A stretch of DNA of 64,000 bases from NCBI RefSeq assembly GCF_015776785.2, contig NZ_LFMD02000007.1, forward strand, positions 545,127 through 609,126, read 5' to 3'. The DNA is from Kitasatospora sp. SUK 42 (lineage in GTDB: Bacteria; Actinomycetota; Actinomycetes; Streptomycetales; Streptomycetaceae). Each line of letters begins with the position of its first letter. The first letter of the stretch is position 1. The position numbers were made by a program, and so were the translations under genes. A model generated the notes under the pieces. That model was not told the DNA's origin. It made no database searches and saw only the letters and a list, made by a program, of their open reading frames with translations. Of this stretch, positions 15,191 to 23,301 are shown in pieces.

Positions 15191-16777
15191 TCAGATCAGC
15201 TCGAACACCCCGTACGAGAAACCGTCCGCCCGCAGCTCGCCGTCCAGCACCCGCACGCCCTGCGCCTCCAGCGGACGCACACCGCCCGCGCCCTCCGCCA
15301 GCCGCACCGCCCCCGGCTCCCGACCCGGGTTGACCGCCACCAGGTACCGCCCGGCCCGGGTGTACACCAGCGGGTACCCGGCGTGCCGGACCTCCACCCC
15401 GTCGGCCGCGCCCAGCCCCGGGTGCGCCCGGCGCAGCGCGATCAGCCGCCGGACGGTGTGCAGCAGCGAGGTCGGGTCGGCGCGCTGGGAGAGCACGTCC
15501 GGGCGGCGCGGGTCCGGGTCCAGCGGCAGGTAGAACCGCTCGGGCGAGGCGCTGGAGAACCCGGCGGACGGGCCGGGCGCCCACTGCATCGGGGTCCGCG
15601 AGCCCGCCCGGTTGTAGCGCGGGCCGAGCACGCTGCCCTCGACGTCCGGCAGTCCCGGCACGTACCGCATGCCGATCTCGTCGCCGTAGTAGACGGCGGG
15701 CAGGGTCGGCCAGGTGAGCAGGAAGGCGAAGGCGGGGGCGAGTTGACCCCCGGTGCGCGGACCGGTGGAGAGCCGGGAGAAGTCGTGGTTGGCGGTGGGC
15801 AGCACGATGTGCCCGCGGCCCCCGGTGAGTTCGGCGGCGGAGCGCCAGGCGTCCAGGAACGGCTGCGGGGTGCCGCGCCCCTCGGCCTCGAAGTAACACG
15901 CCTCCTGCTGCCAGAAGTCCTCCACCGTGCCGGAGTTGTTGTTCCACAGGGAGCGCAGCGGCAGGCCGCGGTCGGCGCCGCCGAAGTGCAGGAAGAAGTC
16001 CGCGTGGAAGCCCGCTCCGACGGCGGCGGCCGGCTCGCCCCATTCGGCAAGCAGGGCGGCCTCGGGGTGGGTGCGGTCCAGCCAGTCGCGCAGTTCGGTC
16101 CAGAGCCTGGCGGTTTCGGCCCGGCCCGGGTCGTCCTTGACCAGCGAGTACGCCATGTCCACCCGGAACCCGGCCACCCCGAGGCCGAGCCAGTGCGCCA
16201 TGATCCCGCGCAGCGCCGCCCGGTTGGCGCGGGGGCCCTCGGCGTCCACCGGCTGGCGCCAGGGCTCCTCGGAACTTCCGCGCGCGTAGCCGAAGTTGAG
16301 CGCGGGCTGACAGTCGAAGAAGTTCGGCCGGTACCAGCCGGGGCGGTTTCCGGGCGAGGCGACGAAGCCGTCCACCTTCCGGTCGGACCAGATGTAGCGG
16401 TGATCGGACGGGTCCTCGGTCGCGGCCAGGAACCAGGGGTGGCGGTCGGAGGTGTGCCCGGCGACGAGGTCCAGCAGGATCCGGATGCCCTTGCCCCGGG
16501 CCGCCTCGACCAGCGCGACCAGGTCCTCGGTGCGCCCGTAGCGCGGGGCCGGGGTGAGGTAGTCGGTGACGTCGTAGCCGGCGTCGCGGAACGGCGAGGC
16601 GAAACAGGGGTTGAGCCAGACGGTGTCCACCCCGAGCCAGGCGAGGTGGTCGAGGTGGTCGACGATGCCGCCGAAGTCGCCGATCCCGTCGCCGTCGGAG
16701 TCGGCGAAGGACTGCGGGTAGATCTGGTACAGGACGGCATCGGCCAGCCAGTCGGGGCCGGGGCGGGTCGAGGTCAT
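15191..16777 (-). CDS. GH13 alpha-glucosidase/amylase family hydrolase
   Basis: A 528-residue family 13 glycoside hydrolase acting on alpha-glucosides (oligo-1,6-glucosidase, alpha-glucosidase and trehalose synthase types share this layout). The (beta/alpha)8 motifs are present: A-V-L-Y-Q-I-Y-P-Q-S-F near the start, nucleophile D207 in G-F-R-V-D, acid/base E245 in L-L-A-E-W and D332 in T-A-N-H-D. Region I reads D-L-V-A-G-H-T-S, so the usual Pro-Asn before the conserved His is Ala-Gly. ATG 16777 has AGGAGG nine bases upstream. No signal peptide, so cytoplasmic. It follows the KDPG aldolase gene by 190 bases and may or may not belong to that operon. Confidence 0.88.
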   Translation of the reverse strand: MTSTRPGPDWLADAVLYQIYPQSFADSDGDGIGDFGGIVDHLDHLAWLGVDTVWLNPCFASPFRDAGYDVTDYLTPAPRYGRTEDLVALVEAARGKGIRILLDLVAGHTSDRHPWFLAATEDPSDHRYIWSDRKVDGFVASPGNRPGWYRPNFFDCQPALNFGYARGSSEEPWRQPVDAEGPRANRAALRGIMAHWLGLGVAGFRVDMAYSLVKDDPGRAETARLWTELRDWLDRTHPEAALLAEWGEPAAAVGAGFHADFFLHFGGADRGLPLRSLWNNNSGTVEDFWQQEACYFEAEGRGTPQPFLDAWRSAAELTGGRGHIVLPTANHDFSRLSTGPRTGGQLAPAFAFLLTWPTLPAVYYGDEIGMRYVPGLPDVEGSVLGPRYNRAGSRTPMQWAPGPSAGFSSASPERFYLPLDPDPRRPDVLSQRADPTSLLHTVRRLIALRRAHPGLGAADGVEVRHAGYPLVYTRAGRYLVAVNPGREPGAVRLAEGAGGVRPLEAQGVRVLDGELRADGFSYGVFELI

Positions 16778-16820
16778 GGGGTGGGTCCTCCTACCGGGTC
16801 CGGGGGCCGAGGGGGCCGGG

Positions 16821-16862
16821 GGCGGAGCAGGCCGGGGCGGAGCAGGCCGGAGCGGGCCGGGG
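16821..16862. repeat. GCGGAGCAGGCCGG repeats
   Basis: GCGGAGCAGGCCGG occurs twice in tandem followed by a degenerate third copy in the 190-base gap between the GH13 and KDPG aldolase genes. Noncoding as far as I can see. Confidence 0.6.
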
Positions 16863-16967
16863 GCTGCGCCGGGGCGCCAACGATTCTCGTCCAATCAGGG
16901 CCGTCCCGACAGCCCTCCCACCCCGCGCCCCCGCACCGCACCACCCCGGATGACCGAGGGCCCGCGC

Positions 16968-17705
16968 TCAGCGGGCCGGGGCCGCCGCACAGGCCTCCGT
17001 GAACACCCGGGCCCGCCGGGTGATCTCCGCCCAGTCCCCCGCCGCGACCACCTCCGGCGGCACCACGTCCGTCCCCGCGCAGACCGCGAGCGCGCCCTGC
17101 GCCAGGAACTCCGCCGCGTTGCCCGCGTTCACCCCGCCCGAGGCCACCAGCCGCACCTCCGGGTACGGGCCGCGCAGGTCCTTGAAGTACCCGGGGCCGA
17201 ACGCCCGGGCCGGGAAGATCTTGACGGCGGCGGCCCCGAGGTCCACCGCCCGGGCCACCTCGGTCGGGGTGAGCGCCCCGAGCACCACCGGCACCCCGGC
17301 CGAGCGGCCCGCCTCCGCGACCTCGGGCCGGCAGCCGGGGGTGACCAGGAAGGAGGCCCCGGCGGCCATCCCGCGCTCGGCCTGCTCGGCGGTCAGCACC
17401 GTGCCGACCCCGACCCGCCACCCCGCCTTCGACGCCCGCTCCAGATGGCTCGTCACATCTGGTGTGGTGTAGGTGAATTCGGTGAGGTTGATGCCGCCCT
17501 CGGCGAGCGCGGCGCACAGCGCGGCGGCGTCCGGGATCCGGGGCGCACGGACGACCGCGATCACCGGCTCGTCGCTCAGGAAGGACTCCCCGCCCAGGAA
17601 GGAGCCGCCGCTCAGGAAGGACCCGCCACTCGGGGAGGACCCGCCACTCGGGAGGGCCCCCTCGCTCGGGAAGGGCTCGTCGTTCAGGAAGGAAGGATCA
17701 GTCAT
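16968..17705 (-). CDS. eda: 2-dehydro-3-deoxy-6-phosphogluconate (KDPG) aldolase
   Basis: Class I aldolase of the KDPG/KHG family, cleaving KDPG to pyruvate and glyceraldehyde 3-phosphate. Schiff-base Lys162 lies in A-A-V-K-I-F-P-A, the catalytic Glu76 in L-T-E-F-T, and G-T-V-L and T-P-G are family markers. The catalytic barrel begins near residue 47; the first 45 residues are a low-complexity leader made of six hexapeptide repeats. The ATG overlaps the D-aminoacylase stop (ATGA), so the leader is probably really translated. It closes the deaminase / D-aminoacylase / aldolase operon and, with the kinase at 20869, gives the end of a 2-keto-3-deoxygluconate pathway. Confidence 0.88.
   Translation of the reverse strand: MTDPSFLNDEPFPSEGALPSGGSSPSGGSFLSGGSFLGGESFLSDEPVIAVVRAPRIPDAAALCAALAEGGINLTEFTYTTPDVTSHLERASKAGWRVGVGTVLTAEQAERGMAAGASFLVTPGCRPEVAEAGRSAGVPVVLGALTPTEVARAVDLGAAAVKIFPARAFGPGYFKDLRGPYPEVRLVASGGVNAGNAAEFLAQGALAVCAGTDVVPPEVVAAGDWAEITRRARVFTEACAAAPAR
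17578..17700 (-). repeat. 18-bp tandem repeats encoding the KDPG aldolase N-terminal leader
   Basis: About six units of 18 bp (for example AGGAAGGACCCGCCACTC on the plus strand) encode hexapeptides such as S-E-G-A-L-P, S-G-G-S-S-P and S-G-G-S-F-L. A related array lies at the start of the deaminase gene two genes upstream in the same operon. Confidence 0.85.
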
Positions 17706-19351
17706 CGGGCCAGAGTTCCTCGATCGGTGCGGCGCAGGGCGCGCCCGGGCCGGGCGCCGGTGGTGCGACCCTGCCGGACGACGGCGGTGCCGTTGACGTA
17801 CACGTGCTCGATCCCCTCGGCGGGCAGCCGGGGTTGCTCGAAGGTGGCGGCGTCCCGGACCCTCTGCGGGTCGAGGAGCACCAGGTCCGCGTGGTACCCG
17901 GCGGCGATCCTCCCGCGCCGGTGCAGCCCCAGCCGGGCGGCGGGCCGGCCGGTCATCCGGGCGACCGTCTCCTCCAGCGTCAGCACCCCCAACTCCCGGC
18001 TGTAGTGGCCGAGGTAGCGCGGGAAGGTACCCCAGGCACGCGGGTGCGGACGGGCGCCGACCAGCAGACCGTCGCTGCCGACGGTGTGCGCGCGGTGGCG
18101 CATGATCGCCCGGACGTTCTCCTCGTGCCCGACGTGCTGGAGGATCGTGGTGGCCAGCTCGTCACGGCGCAGCAGGTCGAGGAAGACCTCCGTCCCGCCG
18201 CGCCCCTGCTCGCCGGCGAGTTCGGCGACCGTCCGGCCGACCACCCCCACCAGGCCGTCGGACCGCACCCCGGAGATCTGGATCGTCGCCCAGTCGGTCA
18301 CCACCCCGTGGCAGCCGTCACTGCCCTTCTCCTCCACCTCGTAGCGGATCCGCTCGCACTCCGCCGGGTCGGCGAGCCGGGCCAGGGTCGCGCCCGGGCC
18401 GCCCTCGGTGGCCCAACTCGGCAGCAGGGCCGCCAGGGTGGTGGATCCGGGCAGGTAGGGGTAGCTGTCCAGGGTGAGGTCGACGCCCTCGGCGAGCGCG
18501 CGGTCGACCAGTTCCAGCAGTGCGCCGGCCCGGCCCCGGTTGACGCCGAAGTTCATCGTGGCGTGGGTCAGGTGCAGGGCGCAGCCGGACCGCCGGGAGA
18601 TCTCCACCATCTCCGCGTACCCCTCCAGCGCTCCCGCTCCGTACGAGCGCTGGTGCGGCGCGTGGAAGCCCCCGTAGGCCGCGACCACGGTGCACAGCTC
18701 GACCAGCTCGGCGGTGTCCGCGTACATCCCGGGGGTGTAGCTGAGGCCGCTGGACATGCCGACCGCGCCGTCGAGCAGGCTCTGCGCCAACACCTGCCGC
18801 ATCCGGTCGAGTTCGGCCGGGGTGGGCGGCCGGTTGGCCCAGCCCATCGCGAGCATCCGCAGCGAGCCGTGCGGGACGAGGTAGCAGGCGTTGACGGCGA
18901 CACCGGTGCGGTCGATCCGGTCCAGGTAGCCGGCGACGTCGCGCCAGTCCCAGTCGAAGTCCTCCGGATCGCCGTTCCAGCCCGCCAGTTGGCGGCGCAG
19001 GGCGGGCAGCGTGGTGTCGTCGACCGGGGCGTAGGACAGACCGTCCTGGCCGAGGACCTCGCAGGTGACGCCCTGGGTGACCTTGGCCGGGTGCTCGGGT
19101 TCGAGCAGCAGGGCGAGGTCGGAGTGGGCGTGCATGTCGATGAAGCCGGGGGCGAGGACCAGCCCGTCGGCGTCCACCGTGGTGGGGGCGTCCAGTCCGT
19201 GGCCGATTTCGGCGATCAGGCCGTCCGCGATCAGGACGTCCGCCCGGTAGCGTTCGGCGCCGGTGCCGTCGACGACCGTCGCGCCCTTGAAGACGGTTCT
19301 CCCGGCGGTTCGCTCCGCGGCTCTCTCCGCGGCTCTCTCCGAGTCCGTCAT
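17702..19351 (-). CDS. D-aminoacylase / N-acyl-D-amino-acid deacylase family amidohydrolase
   Basis: A 549-residue zinc amidohydrolase of the N-acyl-D-amino-acid deacylase family. The metal site is clear: M-H-A-H-S-D after the first beta strands, a Cys in T-C-E-V-L-G-Q-D-G, L-T-H-A-T in the barrel and V-G-S-D-G near the end. The C-terminal composite-barrel part has R-G-R-I-A-A-G-Y-H-A-D-L-V-L-L-D. The start codon ATG 19351 shares its A with the deaminase stop (TGATG), and its stop overlaps the aldolase start. Residues 4-17 are a short E-R-A-A repeat. In this operon the substrate is more likely an N-acetylated amino-sugar acid than a plain D-amino acid (inference). Confidence 0.87.
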   Translation of the reverse strand: MTDSERAAERAAERTAGRTVFKGATVVDGTGAERYRADVLIADGLIAEIGHGLDAPTTVDADGLVLAPGFIDMHAHSDLALLLEPEHPAKVTQGVTCEVLGQDGLSYAPVDDTTLPALRRQLAGWNGDPEDFDWDWRDVAGYLDRIDRTGVAVNACYLVPHGSLRMLAMGWANRPPTPAELDRMRQVLAQSLLDGAVGMSSGLSYTPGMYADTAELVELCTVVAAYGGFHAPHQRSYGAGALEGYAEMVEISRRSGCALHLTHATMNFGVNRGRAGALLELVDRALAEGVDLTLDSYPYLPGSTTLAALLPSWATEGGPGATLARLADPAECERIRYEVEEKGSDGCHGVVTDWATIQISGVRSDGLVGVVGRTVAELAGEQGRGGTEVFLDLLRRDELATTILQHVGHEENVRAIMRHRAHTVGSDGLLVGARPHPRAWGTFPRYLGHYSRELGVLTLEETVARMTGRPAARLGLHRRGRIAAGYHADLVLLDPQRVRDAATFEQPRLPAEGIEHVYVNGTAVVRQGRTTGARPGRALRRTDRGTLAR

Positions 19352-20706
19352 CAGAAGAACGTCCTGATCAGCCCGGTGACCTTCGGCTCGGCCGCGTCCG
19401 CGGAGTCGAGCACCGGGATCGCCGTCCACTTGTCGAAGGCCGTGCAGGGGTGGGAGACGCCGAGCCGCAGCACCGCGCCGATCGGCGCGAGGTCGCCCGC
19501 GTCGCGCAGGAAGGCGTGCTGGTCGTTGAGCGCGCTGATCCGGGCCGTCGTGCCGGTCAACTCGGCTCCGCCGCGTACCAGTTGCGGTTCGGGCAGGCCT
19601 TCGTCGAAGGGCAGGTCGCGCTTGCCCGCGTCCAGCAGCGCCAGTTGCGGCTCGGGCCGGGAGGCCACCCGGGCCCAGCCGTGCAGCGCGGCCCGCAGCG
19701 GCGTCGGCCCGCCGCCCCGGGCGAGCGGCGAGATGCCCCGGTAGAAGCCGTCGTCGTGGGCGATGTAGGCGCCCGAGCGCAGCACCACCAGCGCCTCCGG
19801 CAGTGCGGCCAACTCCTCGGCCACCAGGTCGAAGTAGGCGCTGCCTCCGGCCGAGACCACCGGCCGGGCGTCACCCGGGTAGGCGCCGGCCAGCCGCCCG
19901 TGGAGCTCGCCGAGCTCGCGGAGGTAGCCGCGCACGGCGGCCAGCCCCTCGGCGCTGGCGTCGTGCGCGAGCGCGCCCTCGTACCCTCCGACGCCGGCCA
20001 GCCGCAGGGTGGGCGCACGCAGCACGGCGGCGGCGACCTCGACGGCCGCGTCCACGCCGCGCACGCCGGTGCGTCCGCCCGGTCCGCCGAGTTCGACGAG
20101 CACTTCGATCGGCCGCTCGGCCCCGGCGGCGCGCAGCGCCTCGTCCATCAGCCGGACGCCCTCGGTGGAGTCGGTCCAGCAGAGGAAGGCGAAGCCCGGG
20201 TCGGCGGCGAGCTCGGCGGCGAGCCAGGCCAGCCCGGCCGGGTCGAGCAGGGTGTTGGCGAGCAGGATCCGCTGCACCCCGAAGGCGCGGGCGACCCGCA
20301 CCTGCGGCAGGTTGGCCAGGGTGATGCCATGGCTGCCGGCGGCGAGCTGGGCCTGCCAGAGGGCGGGCGCCATGGTGGTCTTGCCGTGCGGGGCGAGCGC
20401 GACGCCCGCCTCGGCGCACCAGCTCGCCATGGTGCGGACGTTGTGGTCGAGCGCGGCGGCGTCGAGGGTGAGCAGCGGGGTGCCGAGCGAGGAGAGGGTG
20501 GGTCCGGTGGCGAGCCAGTCGCGGACGGTGCGCCCCCAACTCTCCGGCGGCGCGGCCTTGAACCGCCAGTCGAGCGTCTCCTCGGCCAGGGCGGCCACCG
20601 CGCCCTCGGCGATGCCCGGCCCGGAGGCGCTGTTCGCGAAGGCTCCGCCACTGTCGAAGGCGCTGCCGCCCGGGAGGGCACCACCGCTCGGGAAGGTCTG
20701 CTCCAC
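19351..20706 (-). CDS. PLP fold-III amino acid deaminase (D-serine dehydratase-like)
   Basis: A 451-residue enzyme with the alanine-racemase-type PLP barrel and a D-serine dehydratase-like C-terminal domain. PLP Lys109 is in A-P-H-G-K-T, and the C-terminal metal pair His/Cys is in V-S-H-P-C-T-A-F. Family members eliminate ammonia from D-amino acids; in this cluster, conversion of D-glucosaminate to 2-keto-3-deoxygluconate is the attractive role. GTG 20706 is chosen because GGAGG lies six bases upstream and puts the start just inside the divergent promoter. Residues 4-25 are a P/S/G-rich repeat leader related to that of the aldolase. First gene of the minus-strand operon. Confidence 0.85.
   Translation of the reverse strand: MEQTFPSGGALPGGSAFDSGGAFANSASGPGIAEGAVAALAEETLDWRFKAAPPESWGRTVRDWLATGPTLSSLGTPLLTLDAAALDHNVRTMASWCAEAGVALAPHGKTTMAPALWQAQLAAGSHGITLANLPQVRVARAFGVQRILLANTLLDPAGLAWLAAELAADPGFAFLCWTDSTEGVRLMDEALRAAGAERPIEVLVELGGPGGRTGVRGVDAAVEVAAAVLRAPTLRLAGVGGYEGALAHDASAEGLAAVRGYLRELGELHGRLAGAYPGDARPVVSAGGSAYFDLVAEELAALPEALVVLRSGAYIAHDDGFYRGISPLARGGGPTPLRAALHGWARVASRPEPQLALLDAGKRDLPFDEGLPEPQLVRGGAELTGTTARISALNDQHAFLRDAGDLAPIGAVLRLGVSHPCTAFDKWTAIPVLDSADAAEPKVTGLIRTFF
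20641..20700 (-). repeat. 18-bp repeats in the deaminase N-terminal leader
   Basis: Three to four 18-bp units encode S-G-G-A-L-P, G-G-S-A-F-D and S-G-G-A-F-A, matching the hexapeptide style (S-E-G-A-L-P, S-G-G-S-F-L) at the start of the KDPG aldolase. Confidence 0.75.
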
Positions 20707-20724
20707 CGTCTTCCTCCATCCGCC

Positions 20725-20757
20725 ATGTTGCAACATGTGCAACGAGGGTTGCACATG
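20725..20757. promoter_or_regulatory. Compound palindromic operator between the divergent amino-sugar-acid operons
   Basis: ATGTTGCAACAT (20725-20736) is a perfect 12-bp palindrome, and CATGTGCAAC (20734-20743) / GTTGCACATG (20748-20757) is a perfect 10-bp inverted repeat around GAGG. The two share bases and the TTGCA element. Position between the deaminase and kinase operons makes it the probable site of the IclR regulator at 22025. Confidence 0.6.
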
Positions 20758-20778
20758 CTGGCAACACGGTTCTAGCAT
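20749..20778 (+). promoter_or_regulatory. Promoter of the KDG kinase / IclR / RidA operon
   Basis: TTGCAC (20749-20754), an 18-base spacer and TAGCAT (20773-20778). The -35 lies within the right arm of the palindromic operator, so a bound repressor would block it. Confidence 0.5.
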
Positions 20779-20868
20779 CGGCGCCGGATCAAGGTCAACG
20801 GAACCGACTGACGGTCAGGACCGGCCGACCGCCCACCGCGGAACGGCCGCAGACGAGGAGCCCAGCAG

Positions 20869-21993
20869 ATGCCGCGACAGGACACCCCGGTCTCGACCCC
20901 ACCCGGCCCTCCCCCGACGGCCGTGTGCGTGGGCGAGTCGATGGCCGTCCTGCTCCCGGACCGCCCGGGTCCGCTGGAGGCGGTGGAGAGCTTCCGGCTG
21001 TCCGTCGGCGGAGCGGAGTCCAACGTGGCCGGGGCGCTGGCCGCACTCGGCGTGCCGACCGCCTGGATCAGCCGGGTCGGCGACGACGGCTTCGGCCGCC
21101 GCCTGCTCGCCGAGGTCGCCGCCCGCGGCGTGGACGTCTCCGCCGTCGCCGTCGACCCGCACCGCCCGACCGGCCTCTACCTCAAGGAGGTCGGCGGCGC
21201 CTCCGGCCACCGGTACGACCTCGGCCCCGGCCGCAGCCGGCTGCACTACCACCGCCGGGGCTCCGCGGCCGCCGCCCTCTCCCCGGCCCTGCTCACCGAC
21301 CCGGCCGCCGCCCGGCTGCTGGCCGGCGCCCGCCTGCTGCACCTGTCCGGCATCACCGCCGCGCTCTCCGACGACTGCCTGGCCCTGCTGCGCGCCCTGC
21401 TCGCCGACCGCCGCCCGGGCCGGCAGGTCAGCTTCGACCTCAACTGGCGCCCCGCGCTCTGGCGGGACCGCGACCCGGCCGTGCTGCCGCCGCTGCTGGA
21501 CGCCGCCGACGTGCTGCTGCTCGGCTCCGACGAGGCGCAGGACGCCTTCGGCACCGGGGAGCCCGCCGCGCTGCGCCGCCGCTTCCCCGGCCCCGCCACC
21601 GTGGTGGTCAAGGACGCCGCCCGGGTGGTCACCGCCCTGGAGCGGGACGGCACGGAGGTCGCCGAACCGGCGCTCGCCGTCGAGGTGGTGGAGGCGACCG
21701 GCGCGGGCGACGCCTTCGCGGCCGGCTACCTGGCCGGCACCCTCCACGGCCTGGACCAGCGCCGCCGGCTGAGACTCGGCCACCTGAGCGCCGCCTGCGC
21801 ACTGACGGCCCACGGCGACCAGGCCGAGCTGCCGCCCAGGCCCGTGCTGGCCGCCCTGCTCGACGCCTCCGCCGCCGACTGGGCCGCCACCCGGGTCAGC
21901 GCCGAGGGCATCGTCTCCCCGGCCCTGCCGACCGACCACGCACTGCCGACCGACCAGGCCCGGGCAGGGGCCGATCGGTCCCGGGCACAATGA
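20869..21993 (+). CDS. PfkB family sugar kinase, probable 2-dehydro-3-deoxygluconokinase
   Basis: A 374-residue ribokinase/PfkB kinase. V-G-G-A-E-S-N (residues 46-52) is the sugar-binding signature, F-D-L-N-W-R-P-A-L-W is typical of KDG kinases, and catalytic base D281 lies in T-G-A-G-D-A-F-A-A-G. It would phosphorylate 2-keto-3-deoxygluconate to KDPG for the aldolase encoded in the divergent operon. GAGGAG precedes the ATG by about seven bases. The C-terminal 30 residues contain a duplicated A-L-P-T-D segment and look disordered. The IclR gene starts 31 bases later. Confidence 0.85.
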   Translation: MPRQDTPVSTPPGPPPTAVCVGESMAVLLPDRPGPLEAVESFRLSVGGAESNVAGALAALGVPTAWISRVGDDGFGRRLLAEVAARGVDVSAVAVDPHRPTGLYLKEVGGASGHRYDLGPGRSRLHYHRRGSAAAALSPALLTDPAAARLLAGARLLHLSGITAALSDDCLALLRALLADRRPGRQVSFDLNWRPALWRDRDPAVLPPLLDAADVLLLGSDEAQDAFGTGEPAALRRRFPGPATVVVKDAARVVTALERDGTEVAEPALAVEVVEATGAGDAFAAGYLAGTLHGLDQRRRLRLGHLSAACALTAHGDQAELPPRPVLAALLDASAADWAATRVSAEGIVSPALPTDHALPTDQARAGADRSRAQ

Positions 21994-22024
21994 GCAGGAA
22001 CCCCAGCCCTCGAAGCGGAGCACG

Positions 22025-22774
22025 ATGAGCCAGACCGTCACCCGCGCCCTGCGCATCCTCACCGAGCTCGGTGAGGGCGAGCGTTCCCTCGACCAACTGG
22101 CCGAGGTGCTCGGCGTCCACAAGACCACCGTGCTCCGACTGCTCCAGAGCCTTGAGGAGGAACGGTTCGTCTACCGCGACGCGGCCTACCGCTACCACCT
22201 CGGCGCGGGCCTGTTCGCCCTCTCCGGCCTCGCCCTGGAGCAGCGCGGCGTCCGCCGGATCGCCGCCCCGCACCTCGCCGAGCTGAACTCCGCCACCGGC
22301 CAGACCGTGCACCTGGCCGCGTACGAGGGCGGCGAGGTGGTGTACATCGACAAGTTCGACTCCCGCCACCCGGTCCGGATGTACTCGCGGATCGGCCTGC
22401 GCGCCGCCCTGCACAGCGCCGCCGTCTCCAAGGTGCTGCTGGCCGACCTGCCGCTGCCCGAGCGCCGCCGGGTGGTGGCCGGGATCGACTTCACCCCGCA
22501 CACCGAGCGCACCCTCACCTCCCCCGAGGCGTTGCTGGCCGAGCTGGAGAAGGTCGCCGTCCAGGGCTGGGCGCAGGACCACGCCGAGCACGAGGCCTTC
22601 ATCAACTGCGTCGCCGCGCCGATCCGGGACGCCAGCGGCCGGGTCGTCGCCGCCGCCTCCATCTCGGTGCCCGACGTCGTCCTCCCCTACGAACAGGTGC
22701 TGGACCTCCTCCCGCAGCTGCTCGCCACCACCCGCGCCGTCTCGGCCGACTGCGGCCGCCCCGACCACATCTGA
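22025..22774 (+). CDS. IclR family transcriptional regulator
   Basis: A 249-residue IclR regulator. The N-terminal winged helix (about 1-60) has R-S-L-D-Q-L-A-E-V-L-G-V-H-K-T-T-V-L-R-L-L; the effector-binding domain has V-V-Y-I-D-K, M-Y-S-R-I-G, the S-K-V-L-L-A segment and C-V-A-A-P-I-R-D. IclR proteins of the KdgR subgroup respond to 2-keto-3-deoxygluconate-type compounds. It lies between the kinase and RidA genes and most likely controls both divergent operons through the palindromes at 20725-20757. Confidence 0.9.
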   Translation: MSQTVTRALRILTELGEGERSLDQLAEVLGVHKTTVLRLLQSLEEERFVYRDAAYRYHLGAGLFALSGLALEQRGVRRIAAPHLAELNSATGQTVHLAAYEGGEVVYIDKFDSRHPVRMYSRIGLRAALHSAAVSKVLLADLPLPERRRVVAGIDFTPHTERTLTSPEALLAELEKVAVQGWAQDHAEHEAFINCVAAPIRDASGRVVAAASISVPDVVLPYEQVLDLLPQLLATTRAVSADCGRPDHI

Positions 22775-22801
22775 CGAACCGTCAACCCGTAAGGAACACC
22801 G

Positions 22802-23209
22802 ATGTCCGACAAGACCGAGATCCGCACCGACGGCGCCCCCGCCCCCGCGTGGATGTTCTCCCAGGGCGTCCGCAAGGGCCCGATCCTGCAGGTCTCCGGC
22901 CAGGGCCCGCAGGACCCGGCGACCGGCGAGTACCTCCACCACGGCGACGTGAAGGCCCAGACCCGCCGCACCCTGGAGAACGTCAAGGCGATCATCGAGG
23001 CGGGCGGCGCCACCGTCGAGGACGTGGTGATGTTCCGCGTCTACCTCACCAAGCGCGCCGACTTCCCGCTGATGAACGAGGTCTACGCCGAGTTCATCGA
23101 GGAGAACATCAAGCCCGGCGGCGTGAAGCCCTGCCGCACCACCATCTTCGTCGAACTCCCCCAGGAGCCCATGCTGGTGGAGATCGACGCCCAGGCCGTC
23201 GTCGCCTGA
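22802..23209 (+). CDS. RidA family enamine/imine deaminase
   Basis: A 135-residue RidA/YjgF protein of standard length. The substrate-binding arginine is R112 (K-P-C-R-T-T) and the conserved Glu is E127 (V-E-I-D-A); L-Q-V-S-G-Q-G and L-E-N-V-K-A-I-I-E-A-G-G are family markers. RidA hydrolyses reactive enamine/imine intermediates released by PLP dehydratases, exactly what the deaminase of the divergent operon should produce. AAGGA precedes the ATG. A strong hairpin follows the stop. Confidence 0.93.
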   Translation: MSDKTEIRTDGAPAPAWMFSQGVRKGPILQVSGQGPQDPATGEYLHHGDVKAQTRRTLENVKAIIEAGGATVEDVVMFRVYLTKRADFPLMNEVYAEFIEENIKPGGVKPCRTTIFVELPQEPMLVEIDAQAVVA

Positions 23210-23228
23210 CACCCCCGCGAGGCACCGA

Positions 23229-23259
23229 AGGGCCCGGACGTCCCGCGCGTCCGGGCCCT
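23229..23259. terminator. Terminator hairpin after ridA
   Basis: AGGGCCCGGACG (23229-23240) and CGTCCGGGCCCT (23248-23259) are perfect complements around a 7-base loop, 19 bases after the RidA stop. Confidence 0.8.
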
Positions 23260-23301
23260 CGGCATGCCGCCGCGTCCGCTTGCCACACCCGTGAACGGAT
23301 A

